Source: Jatrophihabitans sp964252635
GTDB taxonomy: Bacteria > Actinomycetota > Actinomycetes > Mycobacteriales > Jatrophihabitantaceae
NCBI RefSeq assembly: GCF_964252635.1
Contig: NZ_CAXUNP010000015.1
Span: 30,020-94,019, forward strand
Direction of reading: 5' to 3'
DNA: 64,000 nt
Part shown: one piece after another, positions 1 to 8,118 of the stretch
How positions within the stretch are numbered: position 1 is the first letter of the stretch
Layout of the letters: each line of letters opens with the position of its first letter
Position numbers and translations under genes: made by a program
Notes under the pieces: model-generated
Told to the model about the DNA's origin: nothing
What the model saw: only the letters and a program-made list of their open reading frames with translations
Databases searched by the model: none

Positions 1-865
1 GTTCTGCAAGAACTGCGAGTCCGGGCTGACCGGATTCTGTCTCACCGCGAATCCGGGCAACGCCGGTGCGGCGTACGGCTACGCCGACATGGGGCCCTAC
101 AACGGTGGACAGGCCGAGCTGCTGCGAGTTCCCTACGCGGATTGGAACGCTCTCGTATTGCCCGAGGATGCCCGCGAGAAGGAGAAGGACTATGTGATGT
201 TGTCCGACATCCTGCCGACCGGCTATCACGGTACGGAGCTCGCGCAGGTGGGCATCGGTGACTCGGTGGTCATCTGGGGCGCCGGCCCAGTGGGGCTGAT
301 GGCCGCCATGAGCGCCCGCTTGCGAGGCGCGGACCAGATCTTCGTTGTCGACCGTCAGCCCGACCGTCTCAAGCTGGTCGAGACCATCGGCGCCACCCCG
401 GTCGACGACAGCTCGGGCGGTGCGGTGGACGAGATCCTGCAGGCCACCCGCGGCGAGGGCGCGGACCGGGGCGTCGAGGCGGTCGGCTACCAGGCGCACG
501 ACCACCATGGCCACGAGGCGCCTGGCCTGACCATCAACAGCCTCATCGCCGCTGTTCGGCCCACCGGCCGCATCGGCGTCGTCGGCGTGTTCGTGCCGCA
601 GGACCCGAACGCTGAGGACGACCTGGCCAAGAAAGGTAAATTCGGGTTCGACTTCGGCACGTTCTTCTTCAAGGGCCAATCCATGGGCACCGGGCAGTGC
701 AACACCAAGCAGTACAACCGGCAGCTGCGCAACCTGATCCACCGCGACAAGCTCAACCCGGGCCTGATCGTCAGCCACGAACTGAACCTCGACCAGGCCG
801 CCGAGGGCTACCGGAACTTCGACGACCGCCTCGACGGCTGGACCAAGGTTCTGCTTCACCCCTGA
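1..865 (+). CDS. Zinc-dependent alcohol/formaldehyde dehydrogenase, 5' end missing
   Basis: The reading frame is open from the first bases of the window, so this is the C-terminal part of a longer gene. The first residues carry a Cys-rich stretch (C-x2-C with further Cys) that fits the structural zinc lobe of medium-chain dehydrogenases. A GAGPVGLMAA nucleotide-binding loop and an acidic end of the next strand (VVDR) follow, which indicates NAD(H). The MLSDILPTGYHG segment and the overall length resemble glutathione-independent formaldehyde dehydrogenases (FdhA type). The role is inferred as oxidation of formaldehyde or a related small alcohol/aldehyde. The substrate cannot be read from the sequence. 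A SnoaL-like gene follows 48 bp downstream and may be co-transcribed. Confidence 0.88.
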   Translation, partial: FCKNCESGLTGFCLTANPGNAGAAYGYADMGPYNGGQAELLRVPYADWNALVLPEDAREKEKDYVMLSDILPTGYHGTELAQVGIGDSVVIWGAGPVGLMAAMSARLRGADQIFVVDRQPDRLKLVETIGATPVDDSSGGAVDEILQATRGEGADRGVEAVGYQAHDHHGHEAPGLTINSLIAAVRPTGRIGVVGVFVPQDPNAEDDLAKKGKFGFDFGTFFFKGQSMGTGQCNTKQYNRQLRNLIHRDKLNPGLIVSHELNLDQAAEGYRNFDDRLDGWTKVLLHP

Positions 866-913
866 CGCGTCGTCGACGCAACCGCCCCGACCCCTTGAAG
901 GAGTGTCCGACAC

Positions 914-1324
914 ATGTTCGACAAGAAGACCAACATCAGCGCACAGCAGGCGTTCGGCGAGGCCGTCAACACCGGCAACCTCAACGCGTTCGACGACCTC
1001 GTCGCGACCGACTGCGTCGATCACGATCCTGCACCGGGACAGGTAGCCGGCCCGGACGGGTACAAGGCCCTCTTCACCGAGATGCGCACGGCGTTCCCCG
1101 ACCTGCACGTCGAGGTGGAGACGCTGGTGGCCGACGACGAGCAGGTCGCGTTCGCCTACACCCTCACCGGCACCCACCAGGGGCCTTTCCAGGGTCATGA
1201 CGCGACCGGGAAGTCGATCGAGGTCCGTGGCATGCAGATCAGCACGTTCGCCGACGGCAAGATGACCGAGCGCTGGGGCAGCTCAGACGAGCTCGGCATC
1301 ATGACCCAGCTCGGTCTGGCCTAG
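914..1324 (+). CDS. SnoaL-like polyketide cyclase / ester cyclase family protein
   Basis: This 136-residue protein has the size and pattern of the SnoaL fold (cystatin-like alpha+beta barrel): an N-terminal helix, the DCVDHDP motif, the EMRTAFPDLHVEVE strand region and a C-terminal WGSSDELGIMTQLG segment. Members range from polyketide cyclases to small hydrolases and uncharacterised stress proteins. No polyketide genes are nearby, so a cyclase role is not supported. The start is ATG with an AAGGAG ribosome site about 10 nt upstream. It lies 48 bp after the dehydrogenase on the same strand. Confidence 0.85.
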   Translation: MFDKKTNISAQQAFGEAVNTGNLNAFDDLVATDCVDHDPAPGQVAGPDGYKALFTEMRTAFPDLHVEVETLVADDEQVAFAYTLTGTHQGPFQGHDATGKSIEVRGMQISTFADGKMTERWGSSDELGIMTQLGLA

Positions 1325-1357
1325 CCGACGGTCGATGCAGGGGGCACGCCAGGCCGG

Positions 1358-1921
1358 TCAGTCAGGTGAGCAGCGAATGCCGTCCAGTGCGGCGTCGAGG
1401 ATGGGGTCGACGTAGCTCGCGTCACCGGGAACCGTGGCTGCGGCCAGCACGAGGTCAAGAACCTGGTCGATGGTGAGATCGGCGCGGACCAGACGCGCGT
1501 CCTGCGCGGCGATCAGGAGCGGCCGCCCGGCGGCGATCACCCGGTCACGGCTGCCGCCGAAGAACGGGTCGCCCCGGTCCGTGTGCCGCAGCAGCTCCGC
1601 GGCGATCGGGTGCTTGTTGCGATGGAAGACGGAGAAGCGCAGCAGCCACGTCCGCAGGGCCTCGTCCGGCCGGCCGGCGGCCTGGTCGGCGGCGCGGCAG
1701 AGGTCGTCGACTTCACCCGTGTACAGACCCTCGAGCAGCTCGCGGCGCCCCGGGAAGTTCCGGTACAGCGTCGCCATGCCGACGCCCGCTCGCCGTGCGA
1801 CCTCCGCCATCGAGACATCGCCGGAAGAGCTGGTCAGCAAGGCGCGGGCCGCCGTGAGAATACGCTCGCGGTTGCGTTCGGCGTCGGCTCGGCGAGCGGG
1901 CGACGGTGGCGTCGAGGCCAA
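1358..1921 (-). CDS. TetR-family transcriptional regulator
   Basis: The N-terminal helix-turn-helix is typical of TetR repressors (ERILTAARALL, then VSMAEVARRAGVGMATLYRNF). The rest is an all-helical ligand domain of the common AcrR-like size, about 187 residues in total. The frame stays open far upstream into antisense sequence, so the start is a choice: TTG at 1921 (or TTG at 1930) immediately precedes the conserved N-terminus and no ATG/GTG is available. It is transcribed divergently from the aldo/keto reductase at 2024. Palindromes in the gap (1924-1975) suggest that it controls both genes. Confidence 0.85.
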   Translation of the reverse strand: MASTPPSPARRADAERNRERILTAARALLTSSSGDVSMAEVARRAGVGMATLYRNFPGRRELLEGLYTGEVDDLCRAADQAAGRPDEALRTWLLRFSVFHRNKHPIAAELLRHTDRGDPFFGGSRDRVIAAGRPLLIAAQDARLVRADLTIDQVLDLVLAAATVPGDASYVDPILDAALDGIRCSPD

Positions 1922-1923
1922 AA

Positions 1924-1975
1924 TGGACAACCTATCCGAATAGGCGGTACGGTTCGAACGGACAGGTTGTCCGTT
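1924..1975. promoter_or_regulatory. Operator palindromes between TetR and aldo/keto reductase genes
   Basis: Bases 1957-1975 read AACGGACA-GGT-TGTCCGTT, a perfect palindrome with 8-bp arms and a 3-bp centre. A degenerate copy (TGGACAACCTATCCGA) sits at 1924-1939, overlapping the regulator's start region. The spacing and position are those of a TetR operator shared by the divergent pair. Binding itself is inferred. Confidence 0.7.
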
Positions 1976-2023
1976 TATCTGAGAACGAGCGTACCGCCGC
2001 CGACGGCGGGCGAGGAGGCTGTC

Positions 2024-3055
2024 ATGGAATACCGACCGCTGGGCCGCACCGGGATCACCGTCAGCCACCTGAGCCTCGGCGCGATGATGCTCGGCGCTAT
2101 GGGCAACACCGATCGCGACGAGTGCGTCCGCATCGTCCACGGCGCCCTTGATGCCGGCATCAACACGATCAACACCGCCGACGGCTACTCGGCGGGGGAG
2201 TCGGAGGAGATCCTGGGCGAGGCCCTCGCCGACGGTCGGCGCGACGAGGTCGTCCTGACCGTCAAGACCGGGTTGAAGGTCGACGGACACCCGAACCACG
2301 GCGGCGGATCCCGGCGCTGGCTGACCCAGGCGATCGAGGGATCCCTGCGTCGCCTGCGGACCGACTGGATCGACGTGTACGAGTTGGGCGTCCCCGATCC
2401 GGACACCGACATCGACGAGACCCTCGGCGCGCTCACCGACCTCGTCACCGCGGGCAAGATCCGAACGTTCGGTGCGTCGAAGATGCCGCCGTCGCAGATC
2501 GCCGAAGCGCGTGCCGTGGCCGAGCGACGCGGGTTGGGCGTGTTCCGTGTCGAGGAGTCGCCGTACTCGATGCTCAACCGTGCCGTCGAGTACGACTTGC
2601 TGCCCACCTGCTCGCGACTCGGGATCGGGGTTCTGGCCTTCGGGCCGCTCGCCCGCGGCTGGCTGTCCGGGCGCTACCGCCTGGGTTCGGACGTCGGCGC
2701 GCCCGGTTCCAGCAACCGCGCACGCGGCGGCCGGATGGACGCCACCGCGCCGGCCAACGCGGCGAAGCTGCACGCCGCCGACGCTCTCGGTGCTCTCGCC
2801 GACGACGCCGGGCTCACCCTGCCGCAGTTGGCCACGGCGTTCGTCGCCCGTCACCCGGCCGTCAGCACCGTGCTGATCGGGCCGCGAACCTTCGAGCAGC
2901 TCGAGAGCTCGCTCACGGCCGACGGCGTCGACCTGTCCGAGGACGTGCTCGACCGCATCGATGCCATCGTCCCGCCCGGATCGACCGTCGACATCACCGA
3001 CGCGATGTGGGAGCACGGCACCCGCGCCCTGGACGCGGGCGCACGCCGACGCTGA
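2024..3055 (+). CDS. Aldo/keto reductase
   Basis: The 343-residue protein opens with MEYRPLGRTGITVSHLSLGAMM, the usual first strand of NAD(P)H-dependent aldo/keto reductases (TIM barrel). Family marks include NTADGYSAGESEEILGEAL (catalytic Asp and Tyr), the VVLTVKTG Lys region, the KIRTFGASKM segment and a C-terminal NADP-binding VLIGPRTFEQLESSL. The start at ATG 2024 has GAGGAGG upstream. The physiological substrate is unknown. The divergent TetR gene and operators upstream suggest induction by a toxic carbonyl or xenobiotic. Confidence 0.93.
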   Translation: MEYRPLGRTGITVSHLSLGAMMLGAMGNTDRDECVRIVHGALDAGINTINTADGYSAGESEEILGEALADGRRDEVVLTVKTGLKVDGHPNHGGGSRRWLTQAIEGSLRRLRTDWIDVYELGVPDPDTDIDETLGALTDLVTAGKIRTFGASKMPPSQIAEARAVAERRGLGVFRVEESPYSMLNRAVEYDLLPTCSRLGIGVLAFGPLARGWLSGRYRLGSDVGAPGSSNRARGGRMDATAPANAAKLHAADALGALADDAGLTLPQLATAFVARHPAVSTVLIGPRTFEQLESSLTADGVDLSEDVLDRIDAIVPPGSTVDITDAMWEHGTRALDAGARRR

Positions 3056-3103
3056 CGGCACCGCCCGAGTGCGGACCCGCTTGCGCGGCAGTAGACGGTC
3101 GCG

Positions 3104-3760
3104 TCAGCAACTCGGCCGCGGGGTCGGTTCGGTGGCGTAGCTGCGGATCAGCTCGATGGTGGCGTCGAGCGCGGTCTCGAGCGGCACGGTGGTGCGGCGG
3201 GTCTGGGTGAGGACCAGCCCGCCCTGCAGCGCGGCGAGCAGGGCCAGGGCCAACCGGTCGGTGTCGGTGCCGTCGCGCAGCAGCCCACGGTCGCGCATGG
3301 TCGCGAGGCCTGACCGGATCGGCGCCTCCCACTGCTCGAAGCCGTCGACGAGGTCGGCTCGGGCGTCGGGGTCGTCGTCGGCGATCTCGGCGGCGATCGA
3401 GCCGATCGGGCAGCCGCCGGCGCAGTGCCGCGAGCGCTGCAGGGTCACCAGGTTGTCGCGCCACCGACCGAGCGCTTCGAAGGTGTCGAGCGCGTCGAGC
3501 TCGGGCTGCTGCACGGCAAGGATCGCGGCGGTCTGGTGGGCGATCACGGCGCGCATCAGGGTCTGTTTGTCGCCGAAGTAGTGGTAGAGCTGCGACGCAC
3601 TGACCCCGGCCTCGCGCTGCACGTCCTCGACACCGGTGCGGGTGACCCCGTGCGCGAACACCAGGGCGGACGCGGCGTCGAGGATCCGGGCGCGCGTCGC
3701 CTCGCCCTTCGCCGTGAGCCGACGTTCTGAAGCCGGGCGGGTCCGGGTCGATGCGGTCAT
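3104..3760 (-). CDS. TetR-family regulator (YxaF/LmrA-like)
   Basis: This 218-residue regulator has an N-terminal HTH (ATRARILDAASALVFAHGV, VQREAGVSASQLYHYFGDK). Its C-terminal ligand domain carries a CAGGCPIGS segment typical of the YxaF/LmrA group of TetR repressors. It is divergent from the SDR at 3850. Two identical-architecture inverted repeats lie between them. A TAGGCT hexamer 6 nt upstream of the ATG suggests leaderless transcription that the repeats could block. The inducer is unknown. Confidence 0.9.
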   Translation of the reverse strand: MTASTRTRPASERRLTAKGEATRARILDAASALVFAHGVTRTGVEDVQREAGVSASQLYHYFGDKQTLMRAVIAHQTAAILAVQQPELDALDTFEALGRWRDNLVTLQRSRHCAGGCPIGSIAAEIADDDPDARADLVDGFEQWEAPIRSGLATMRDRGLLRDGTDTDRLALALLAALQGGLVLTQTRRTTVPLETALDATIELIRSYATEPTPRPSC

Positions 3761-3766
3761 GGGACC

Positions 3767-3772
3767 AGCCTA
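3767..3772 (-). promoter_or_regulatory. -10 element of leaderless promoter for TetR gene at 3760
   Basis: TAGGCT on the minus strand with a 6-nt gap to the ATG. This fits the actinobacterial TAnnnT -10 with transcription starting at the start codon. Confidence 0.55.
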
Positions 3773-3780
3773 CTGCGTTC

Positions 3781-3829
3781 TGGAGTGGCGTCTCCAAAAA
3801 CGACTGGGCAGTCTGGAGCAATCACTCCA
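3781..3829. promoter_or_regulatory. Twin operator TGGAG-N6-CTCCA
   Basis: Two 16-bp inverted repeats, TGGAG-TGGCGT-CTCCA (3781-3796) and TGGAG-CAATCA-CTCCA (3814-3829), have identical arms and the same 6-bp spacer. Their centres are 33 bp apart, about three helical turns, so they lie on the same DNA face. They sit between the TetR and SDR start codons and are the probable binding sites of the TetR protein. Confidence 0.75.
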
Positions 3830-3849
3830 CTCCAGGAAGAGGAACGGCC

Positions 3850-4599
3850 ATGACCACCGAGCTCTCCGGCACGACCGCGCTGATCACCGGCGCCACCAGC
3901 GGCATCGGCCGCGCCACGGCCCTCGCGCTCGCCGCGCGCGGCGCCCATGTCGTCGTCTCCGGCCGCGACGCCGGACGTGGTGACCAGACCGTCGACGCCA
4001 TCCGGGCGGCCGGCGGCACCGCCGATTTCGTGCGTGCCGACCTGACCGACGCCGCCAGCGCCCGCGAGCTCGCGTCCCGGTCCACGGAGCTCGGCGGCGG
4101 GCACGTCGACATCCTGGTCAACAGTGCCGGCATCTTCCCGTTCGGCCCGACGGCCGACACCACCCAGGCCGACGTCGACGCCGTGCTCGCCGTCAACGTC
4201 ACCGCGCCCTATTTCCTCGTCGGGGCACTGGCCCCGGACATGGCCGCCCGCGGCCACGGCGCGATCGTCAACGTGACCACCATGGTCGCCGAGTTCGGAG
4301 CCGCCGGAATGGGCCTCTGCGGCGCGAGCAAGGCCGCGCTGGTGTTACTGACCAAGTCCTGGGCGGCCGAGTACGGGCCTGCGGGCGTGCGCGTCAACGC
4401 CGTCAGCCCCGGCCCGACACGGACGGAAGGCACCGCAGGCATGGGCGCGGCGCTCGACCAGCTCGCCGCCGCCGGACCGGCCGGACGCCCCGGGCAGCCG
4501 GAGGAGATCGCCGAAGCCATCGTCTTCCTGGCCACCGACGCCGCCAGCTTCGTCCACGGCGCCATCCTGCCCGCCGACGGCGGGCGGATCGCCGTCTGA
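3850..4599 (+). CDS. Short-chain dehydrogenase/reductase with substituted catalytic residues
   Basis: A 249-residue Rossmann-fold SDR: TGATSGIG cofactor loop near residue 12, NSAG motif, and a C-terminal PADGG end. In classical SDRs the catalytic Ser and Tyr-x3-Lys are strictly conserved. Here the alignment positions read Thr144, Cys157 and Lys161 (NVTTM, then LCGASK), with TGC where TAC would encode Tyr. The cofactor fold is intact, so the protein may bind nucleotide but have altered or lost oxidoreductase activity. The start at ATG 3850 is preceded by AGGAAGAGGAA. It is paired with the divergent TetR gene, which makes regulation by that repressor likely. Confidence 0.88.
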   Translation: MTTELSGTTALITGATSGIGRATALALAARGAHVVVSGRDAGRGDQTVDAIRAAGGTADFVRADLTDAASARELASRSTELGGGHVDILVNSAGIFPFGPTADTTQADVDAVLAVNVTAPYFLVGALAPDMAARGHGAIVNVTTMVAEFGAAGMGLCGASKAALVLLTKSWAAEYGPAGVRVNAVSPGPTRTEGTAGMGAALDQLAAAGPAGRPGQPEEIAEAIVFLATDAASFVHGAILPADGGRIAV

Positions 4600-4667
4600 G
4601 GCCACGCGGGCGCCCGGATGCACGCCCGACGCCGAGCACGGTGCGTCCGGTGGGTGAAGATGGAGGG

Positions 4668-5561
4668 GTGACGCTGGATCCCGAAGAGCTGTTCGACCTC
4701 GACGCCGACCGACCCGACCTGTCGGGCACGGTGCTGCTGCACATGCTCGACGGCTTCGTCGACGCAGGAGGTGCGGTGCGGCTCGCGCGAGCCTCGCTGC
4801 TCGCCGACGACGCGCCGGTCGTCGCGCGCTTCGACGTCGACCAGCTCTACGACTACCGGGCCCGGCGGCCGATCATGCACTTCGACGTCGACCACTGGAG
4901 CGACTACGCCACGCCCCAGCTGGCGCTGCACCTGCTGCACGACAGCGACGACACCCCGTACCTGCTGCTGGCGGGCCCTGAACCGGACGTCCAGTGGGAG
5001 CGTTACGCGGCGGCCGTCGAGCTGCTCGTGCAGCGCCTCGGCGTGCGGCTCGTCATCGGGCTCGACGCCTTCCCGATGTCGGTGCCGCACACGCGGCCGA
5101 CGCCGATCATCGTGCACGGCTCGCGGCGCGAGCTGTTCGCGGACTACCGCGCGTGGCTCGGCCAGATCATCGTCCCGGCCAGCGCCGGCCACCTGGTCGA
5201 GTACCGCCTCGGCCAGGCCGGGGTCGACGCGCTCGGCATCGCCGCTCCGGTCCCGCCGTACCTGGCCCAGGCCGAGTTCCCGGCCGCGTCGATCGCGCTG
5301 CTGCGCGAGGTCGGCGCGCGCGCCGGGTTGCGCTTCGACACCGAGGTCCTCGAGGAGGCCGAACGGTTGAACCGCGCGGCCATCGGGCACGAGGTCAGCG
5401 GATCCGAGGAGCTGCAGACCATGGTCGCCGCGCTCGAGCAGCAGTACGACGCGGCGGCGGCCGCGGCGCAGACCGCCCTGGCCGAGGGCGACCTGCCGTC
5501 GGCCGACGAGCTGGGCGCCGAGCTCGAACGCTTCCTGGCCGACGAGGCCCGCGGCGACTAG
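4668..5561 (+). CDS. PAC2-family protein (proteasome assembly chaperone-like)
   Basis: The protein of about 297 residues has the actinobacterial PAC2 pattern: LDPEELFDLD, then LSGTVLLHMLDGFVDAGGAV, a DYATPQLALHLLHD segment and GLDAFPMSVPHTRP. Archaeal/eukaryotic PAC2 relatives help assemble proteasomes. The bacterial members are of unknown function. The C-terminal third is rich in Ala/Glu and probably helical. GTG 4668 is preferred because a GAAGAT hexamer lies 6 nt upstream, a leaderless arrangement. GTG 4641 in the same frame would add nine residues. The LacI gene starts directly after its stop codon, so they probably share a transcript. Confidence 0.85.
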   Translation: MTLDPEELFDLDADRPDLSGTVLLHMLDGFVDAGGAVRLARASLLADDAPVVARFDVDQLYDYRARRPIMHFDVDHWSDYATPQLALHLLHDSDDTPYLLLAGPEPDVQWERYAAAVELLVQRLGVRLVIGLDAFPMSVPHTRPTPIIVHGSRRELFADYRAWLGQIIVPASAGHLVEYRLGQAGVDALGIAAPVPPYLAQAEFPAASIALLREVGARAGLRFDTEVLEEAERLNRAAIGHEVSGSEELQTMVAALEQQYDAAAAAAQTALAEGDLPSADELGAELERFLADEARGD

Positions 5562-6578
5562 GTGGGCCTCAACATTCGCGACATCGCGGCTGCGGCGGGC
5601 GTGTCGCCGGCCACGGTGTCACGGGCGCTGCGCGGGATGGACAACGTCGACGTCAGCACGCGGGAACACGTCATCGCGGTGGCGCGCGCGCTGGACTACG
5701 CGGTCTCGCCGGTGGCCTCGCGGCTCGCCACGGGCCGTTCGGGGACCCTGGGGATCGTCACGCCCTACGTCGGCGGTTGGTACTTCGCGGAGCTGTTCGC
5801 CGGGATCGAGGCCGCGCTCAAGCCCTTCGACCTCGACGTGCTCATCCACACCACCGAGGAGCCGACCGGCGCCCGGCCGAGCACGGAGGCACACGTCCGC
5901 CTGCGTCGACGGGTCGACGCCGCGCTGGTCATCGGGCTGGCGCCGGACAGCAAGGAGATCGCCGGGCTGGCCGGGCTCGGCATCCCGCTGGTGCTGATCG
6001 GGTCGCAGGTCGACGGCGTCGCCAGCGTGTCGATCGACGATCGGGCCGACGCGTGTCGTGCCGTCCAGCACCTCCTCGACCTGGGGCACCGCCGCGTCGG
6101 GCTGATCAGCGGACGACGGCTGCCGACCGGGTTCGTGCCGGAGAACGACCGGCTCGCCGGCTACCTGGATGCGCTGTCCGCCGCGCACCTCGCCCACCCG
6201 ACGTCGCTGCGCGAGGTCGGCGAGTTCACCACCGCCGGTGGCGAACGGGCCATGAGCGTGCTGCTGGCGCGTCAGCCCCGGCCTACCGCCGTCTTCTGCA
6301 TGTCCGACCAGATGGCGTACGGCGCGCTGCGGGCGATGTCGCGCGCCGGCGTCGGGACGGGCACCGGCGACGGCGCCATCGCCGTGATGGGCTTCGACGA
6401 CCACGAGCTCGCGACGACCTTCGATCTGAGCACGGTGGCCCAGCCGGTACGCGCCATCGGCGCACTCGGTGTCGACCTGGTGATGGAACAGCTCGACGGT
6501 CGTCAGCCACGGGTCATCGTGCTGCCGACCGAGCTCAGGGTGCGCGCTTCGACGCAAGGGTCGGTCACAAACCGGTAA
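5562..6578 (+). CDS. LacI-family transcriptional regulator of the adjacent sugar operon
   Basis: The 338-residue protein begins with the LacI headpiece (NIRDIAAAAGVSPATVSRALRG, then hinge SPVASRLATGRSGTLGIV). A periplasmic-binding-protein-like effector domain follows, with the PTAVFCMSDQMAYGALRA and IAVMGFDDHELATTFDLSTV motifs. GTG 5562 immediately follows the stop codon of the upstream gene. A perfect palindromic operator 48 bp after its end, in front of the sugar-binding protein gene, is the obvious target. The likely inducer is the imported oligosaccharide or a beta-glucoside, given the GH1 enzyme in the operon. Confidence 0.93.
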   Translation: MGLNIRDIAAAAGVSPATVSRALRGMDNVDVSTREHVIAVARALDYAVSPVASRLATGRSGTLGIVTPYVGGWYFAELFAGIEAALKPFDLDVLIHTTEEPTGARPSTEAHVRLRRRVDAALVIGLAPDSKEIAGLAGLGIPLVLIGSQVDGVASVSIDDRADACRAVQHLLDLGHRRVGLISGRRLPTGFVPENDRLAGYLDALSAAHLAHPTSLREVGEFTTAGGERAMSVLLARQPRPTAVFCMSDQMAYGALRAMSRAGVGTGTGDGAIAVMGFDDHELATTFDLSTVAQPVRAIGALGVDLVMEQLDGRQPRVIVLPTELRVRASTQGSVTNR

Positions 6579-6625
6579 CGGTGCCGGCGACGTGCTGGTC
6601 GCTCCGAAACCTCTCTGTCACAGTC

Positions 6626-6641
6626 ATGAAACCGGTTTCAT
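6626..6641. promoter_or_regulatory. LacI-type operator ATGAAACCGGTTTCAT
   Basis: A perfect 16-bp palindrome with the central CCGG typical of LacI/GalR operators. It is placed 22 bp before the ATG of the substrate-binding protein, so bound repressor would block the importer operon. Confidence 0.85.
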
Positions 6642-6663
6642 AGGACGTCTCGGAGGAGATCGA

Positions 6664-8016
6664 ATGACTAGTCGACGGTGGGCCGCCGTTGGGGTGGCAG
6701 CGGCCACGCTGACGCTCGTGGCCGCGTGTTCCAGCAGTGGCGGATCGGGGTCCAAGAGCTCGAAGGCCAAGGCGCTGACGGGATCGTGCGCGCAGTACCA
6801 GGCCTACGCCGGCCACAGCGGGTCGACGGTGACCATGTTCGGCTCGGTCCTCAGCCCCGAGTCGAACTCGCTGAACACGTCATGGGCCCAGTTCAGCAAG
6901 TGCACCGGCATCAAGATCAAGTACACCGGCTCGAACACCTTCGAGTCCGACCTGCCCGTCAAGGTCAACGGAGGCAACGCTCCCGACCTCGCCATCATCC
7001 CGCAGCCCGGCCTGCTGCAGCAGATGGTCAAGACCGGGGCGGTGAAGAAGCCCCCGGCGCAGACCGTGGCGAACGAGAAGAACTGGCCCGCGGTCTGGAA
7101 GAGCTACGGCTCGGTCGACGGGACGTTCTACGCCGCGCCGATGAGCGCCAACATGAAGTCCCTCGTGTGGTACTCGCCGAAGTTCTTCGCCGCGCACAAG
7201 CTGAGCGTGCCTACGACCTGGTCCGGGCTGATGCAGCTGTCGAGCCAGATCGCCGGCATCAACGGCACGAAGCCGTGGTGCGGTGGCATCAACTCGGGCA
7301 CGGCCAGCGGTTGGCCCGCGACCGACTGGCTCGAGGAGGCCGTGCTGAGCACCTACGGCGGACAGGTGTACGACGACTGGATCAGCCACAAGGTGAAATT
7401 CAGCAGCCCGCAGATCCAGGCCGCGATGCGCACCGTCGCCGGGTACATGCAGAACCCCGCCTGGGTGAACGGTGGCTACGGCAATGTGAAGACCATCGCC
7501 ACCACGACGTTCCAGAACGCGGGGTTCCCCATCCTGAAGAACAAGTGCGCGATGTTGCAGCAGGCGTCGTTCTACGAGGCGCAGTGGCCCAAGGGCACGA
7601 CGGTCTCCTCGACCGGTGACGCCTTCGCGTTCTACCTCCCGCCGGTGAGCAGCTCGGTGCGCACGCCGGTCGAGGGTGGCGGCGAGTTCGTCACCGCTTT
7701 CTCGAACAAGCCCGCCGTGCAGGCCGTGCAGAGCTACCTGTCGACGCCGCAGTGGGCGGACAGCCGCATCAAGGTCGCGCCGGGCTGGGTGTCGGCGAAC
7801 GAGAAGGTCGACCAGTCGCTGTACACCGACCCGATCGACAAGCTGTCCGCGAAGTACCTCGCCGACCCGAACGCGACGTTCCGGTTCGACGCCTCCGACG
7901 CCATGCCCGCCGCGGTGGGCTCGGGTGCGGAGTGGAAGGCCATGGTCGACTGGTTCGGCAGTGGCAAGTCGATCAGTGCCGTCGCCCAGGAGATCGACGC
8001 CGCCTGGCCGAAGTAG
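6664..8016 (+). CDS. Sugar ABC transporter substrate-binding lipoprotein
   Basis: The 450-residue protein has a short basic N-terminus, a hydrophobic stretch and a lipobox ending LVAAC (Cys22), so it should be lipid-anchored outside the membrane. The rest matches family-1 extracellular solute-binding proteins (VTMFGSVLSPE, NTFESDLPVKVNGGNAPDLAIIPQPG, FYAAPMSANMKSLVWYSPKFF). ATG 6664 has GGAGGAG upstream; the open frame extends further 5' but that part lies over the operator. It is the first gene of the importer operon. A strong hairpin follows it and may set its higher expression relative to the permeases. Confidence 0.94.
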   Translation: MTSRRWAAVGVAAATLTLVAACSSSGGSGSKSSKAKALTGSCAQYQAYAGHSGSTVTMFGSVLSPESNSLNTSWAQFSKCTGIKIKYTGSNTFESDLPVKVNGGNAPDLAIIPQPGLLQQMVKTGAVKKPPAQTVANEKNWPAVWKSYGSVDGTFYAAPMSANMKSLVWYSPKFFAAHKLSVPTTWSGLMQLSSQIAGINGTKPWCGGINSGTASGWPATDWLEEAVLSTYGGQVYDDWISHKVKFSSPQIQAAMRTVAGYMQNPAWVNGGYGNVKTIATTTFQNAGFPILKNKCAMLQQASFYEAQWPKGTTVSSTGDAFAFYLPPVSSSVRTPVEGGGEFVTAFSNKPAVQAVQSYLSTPQWADSRIKVAPGWVSANEKVDQSLYTDPIDKLSAKYLADPNATFRFDASDAMPAAVGSGAEWKAMVDWFGSGKSISAVAQEIDAAWPK

Positions 8017-8056
8017 GCCCGGCCCGCCGCCCGTCCCCGCACGATCCGCGACGAAC

Positions 8057-8090
8057 GGTGTGGGCCCGACCTCCGGGTCGGGCCCACACC
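8057..8090 (+). terminator. Strong intercistronic hairpin after binding-protein gene
   Basis: Perfect 15-bp stem (8057-8071 with 8076-8090) and a TCCG loop, without a T-tract. In ABC sugar operons such hairpins between the binding protein and permease genes stabilise or partially terminate the message. That role is inferred here. Confidence 0.75.
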
Positions 8091-8118
8091 GCCGTCGCGT
8101 CGAGATCAAGGAGCGCTC

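Noticed and set aside
1922..3061. Upstream extension of the TetR frame to 3061
   Set aside because: It is antisense to the aldo/keto reductase. The conserved HTH begins just after TTG 1921.
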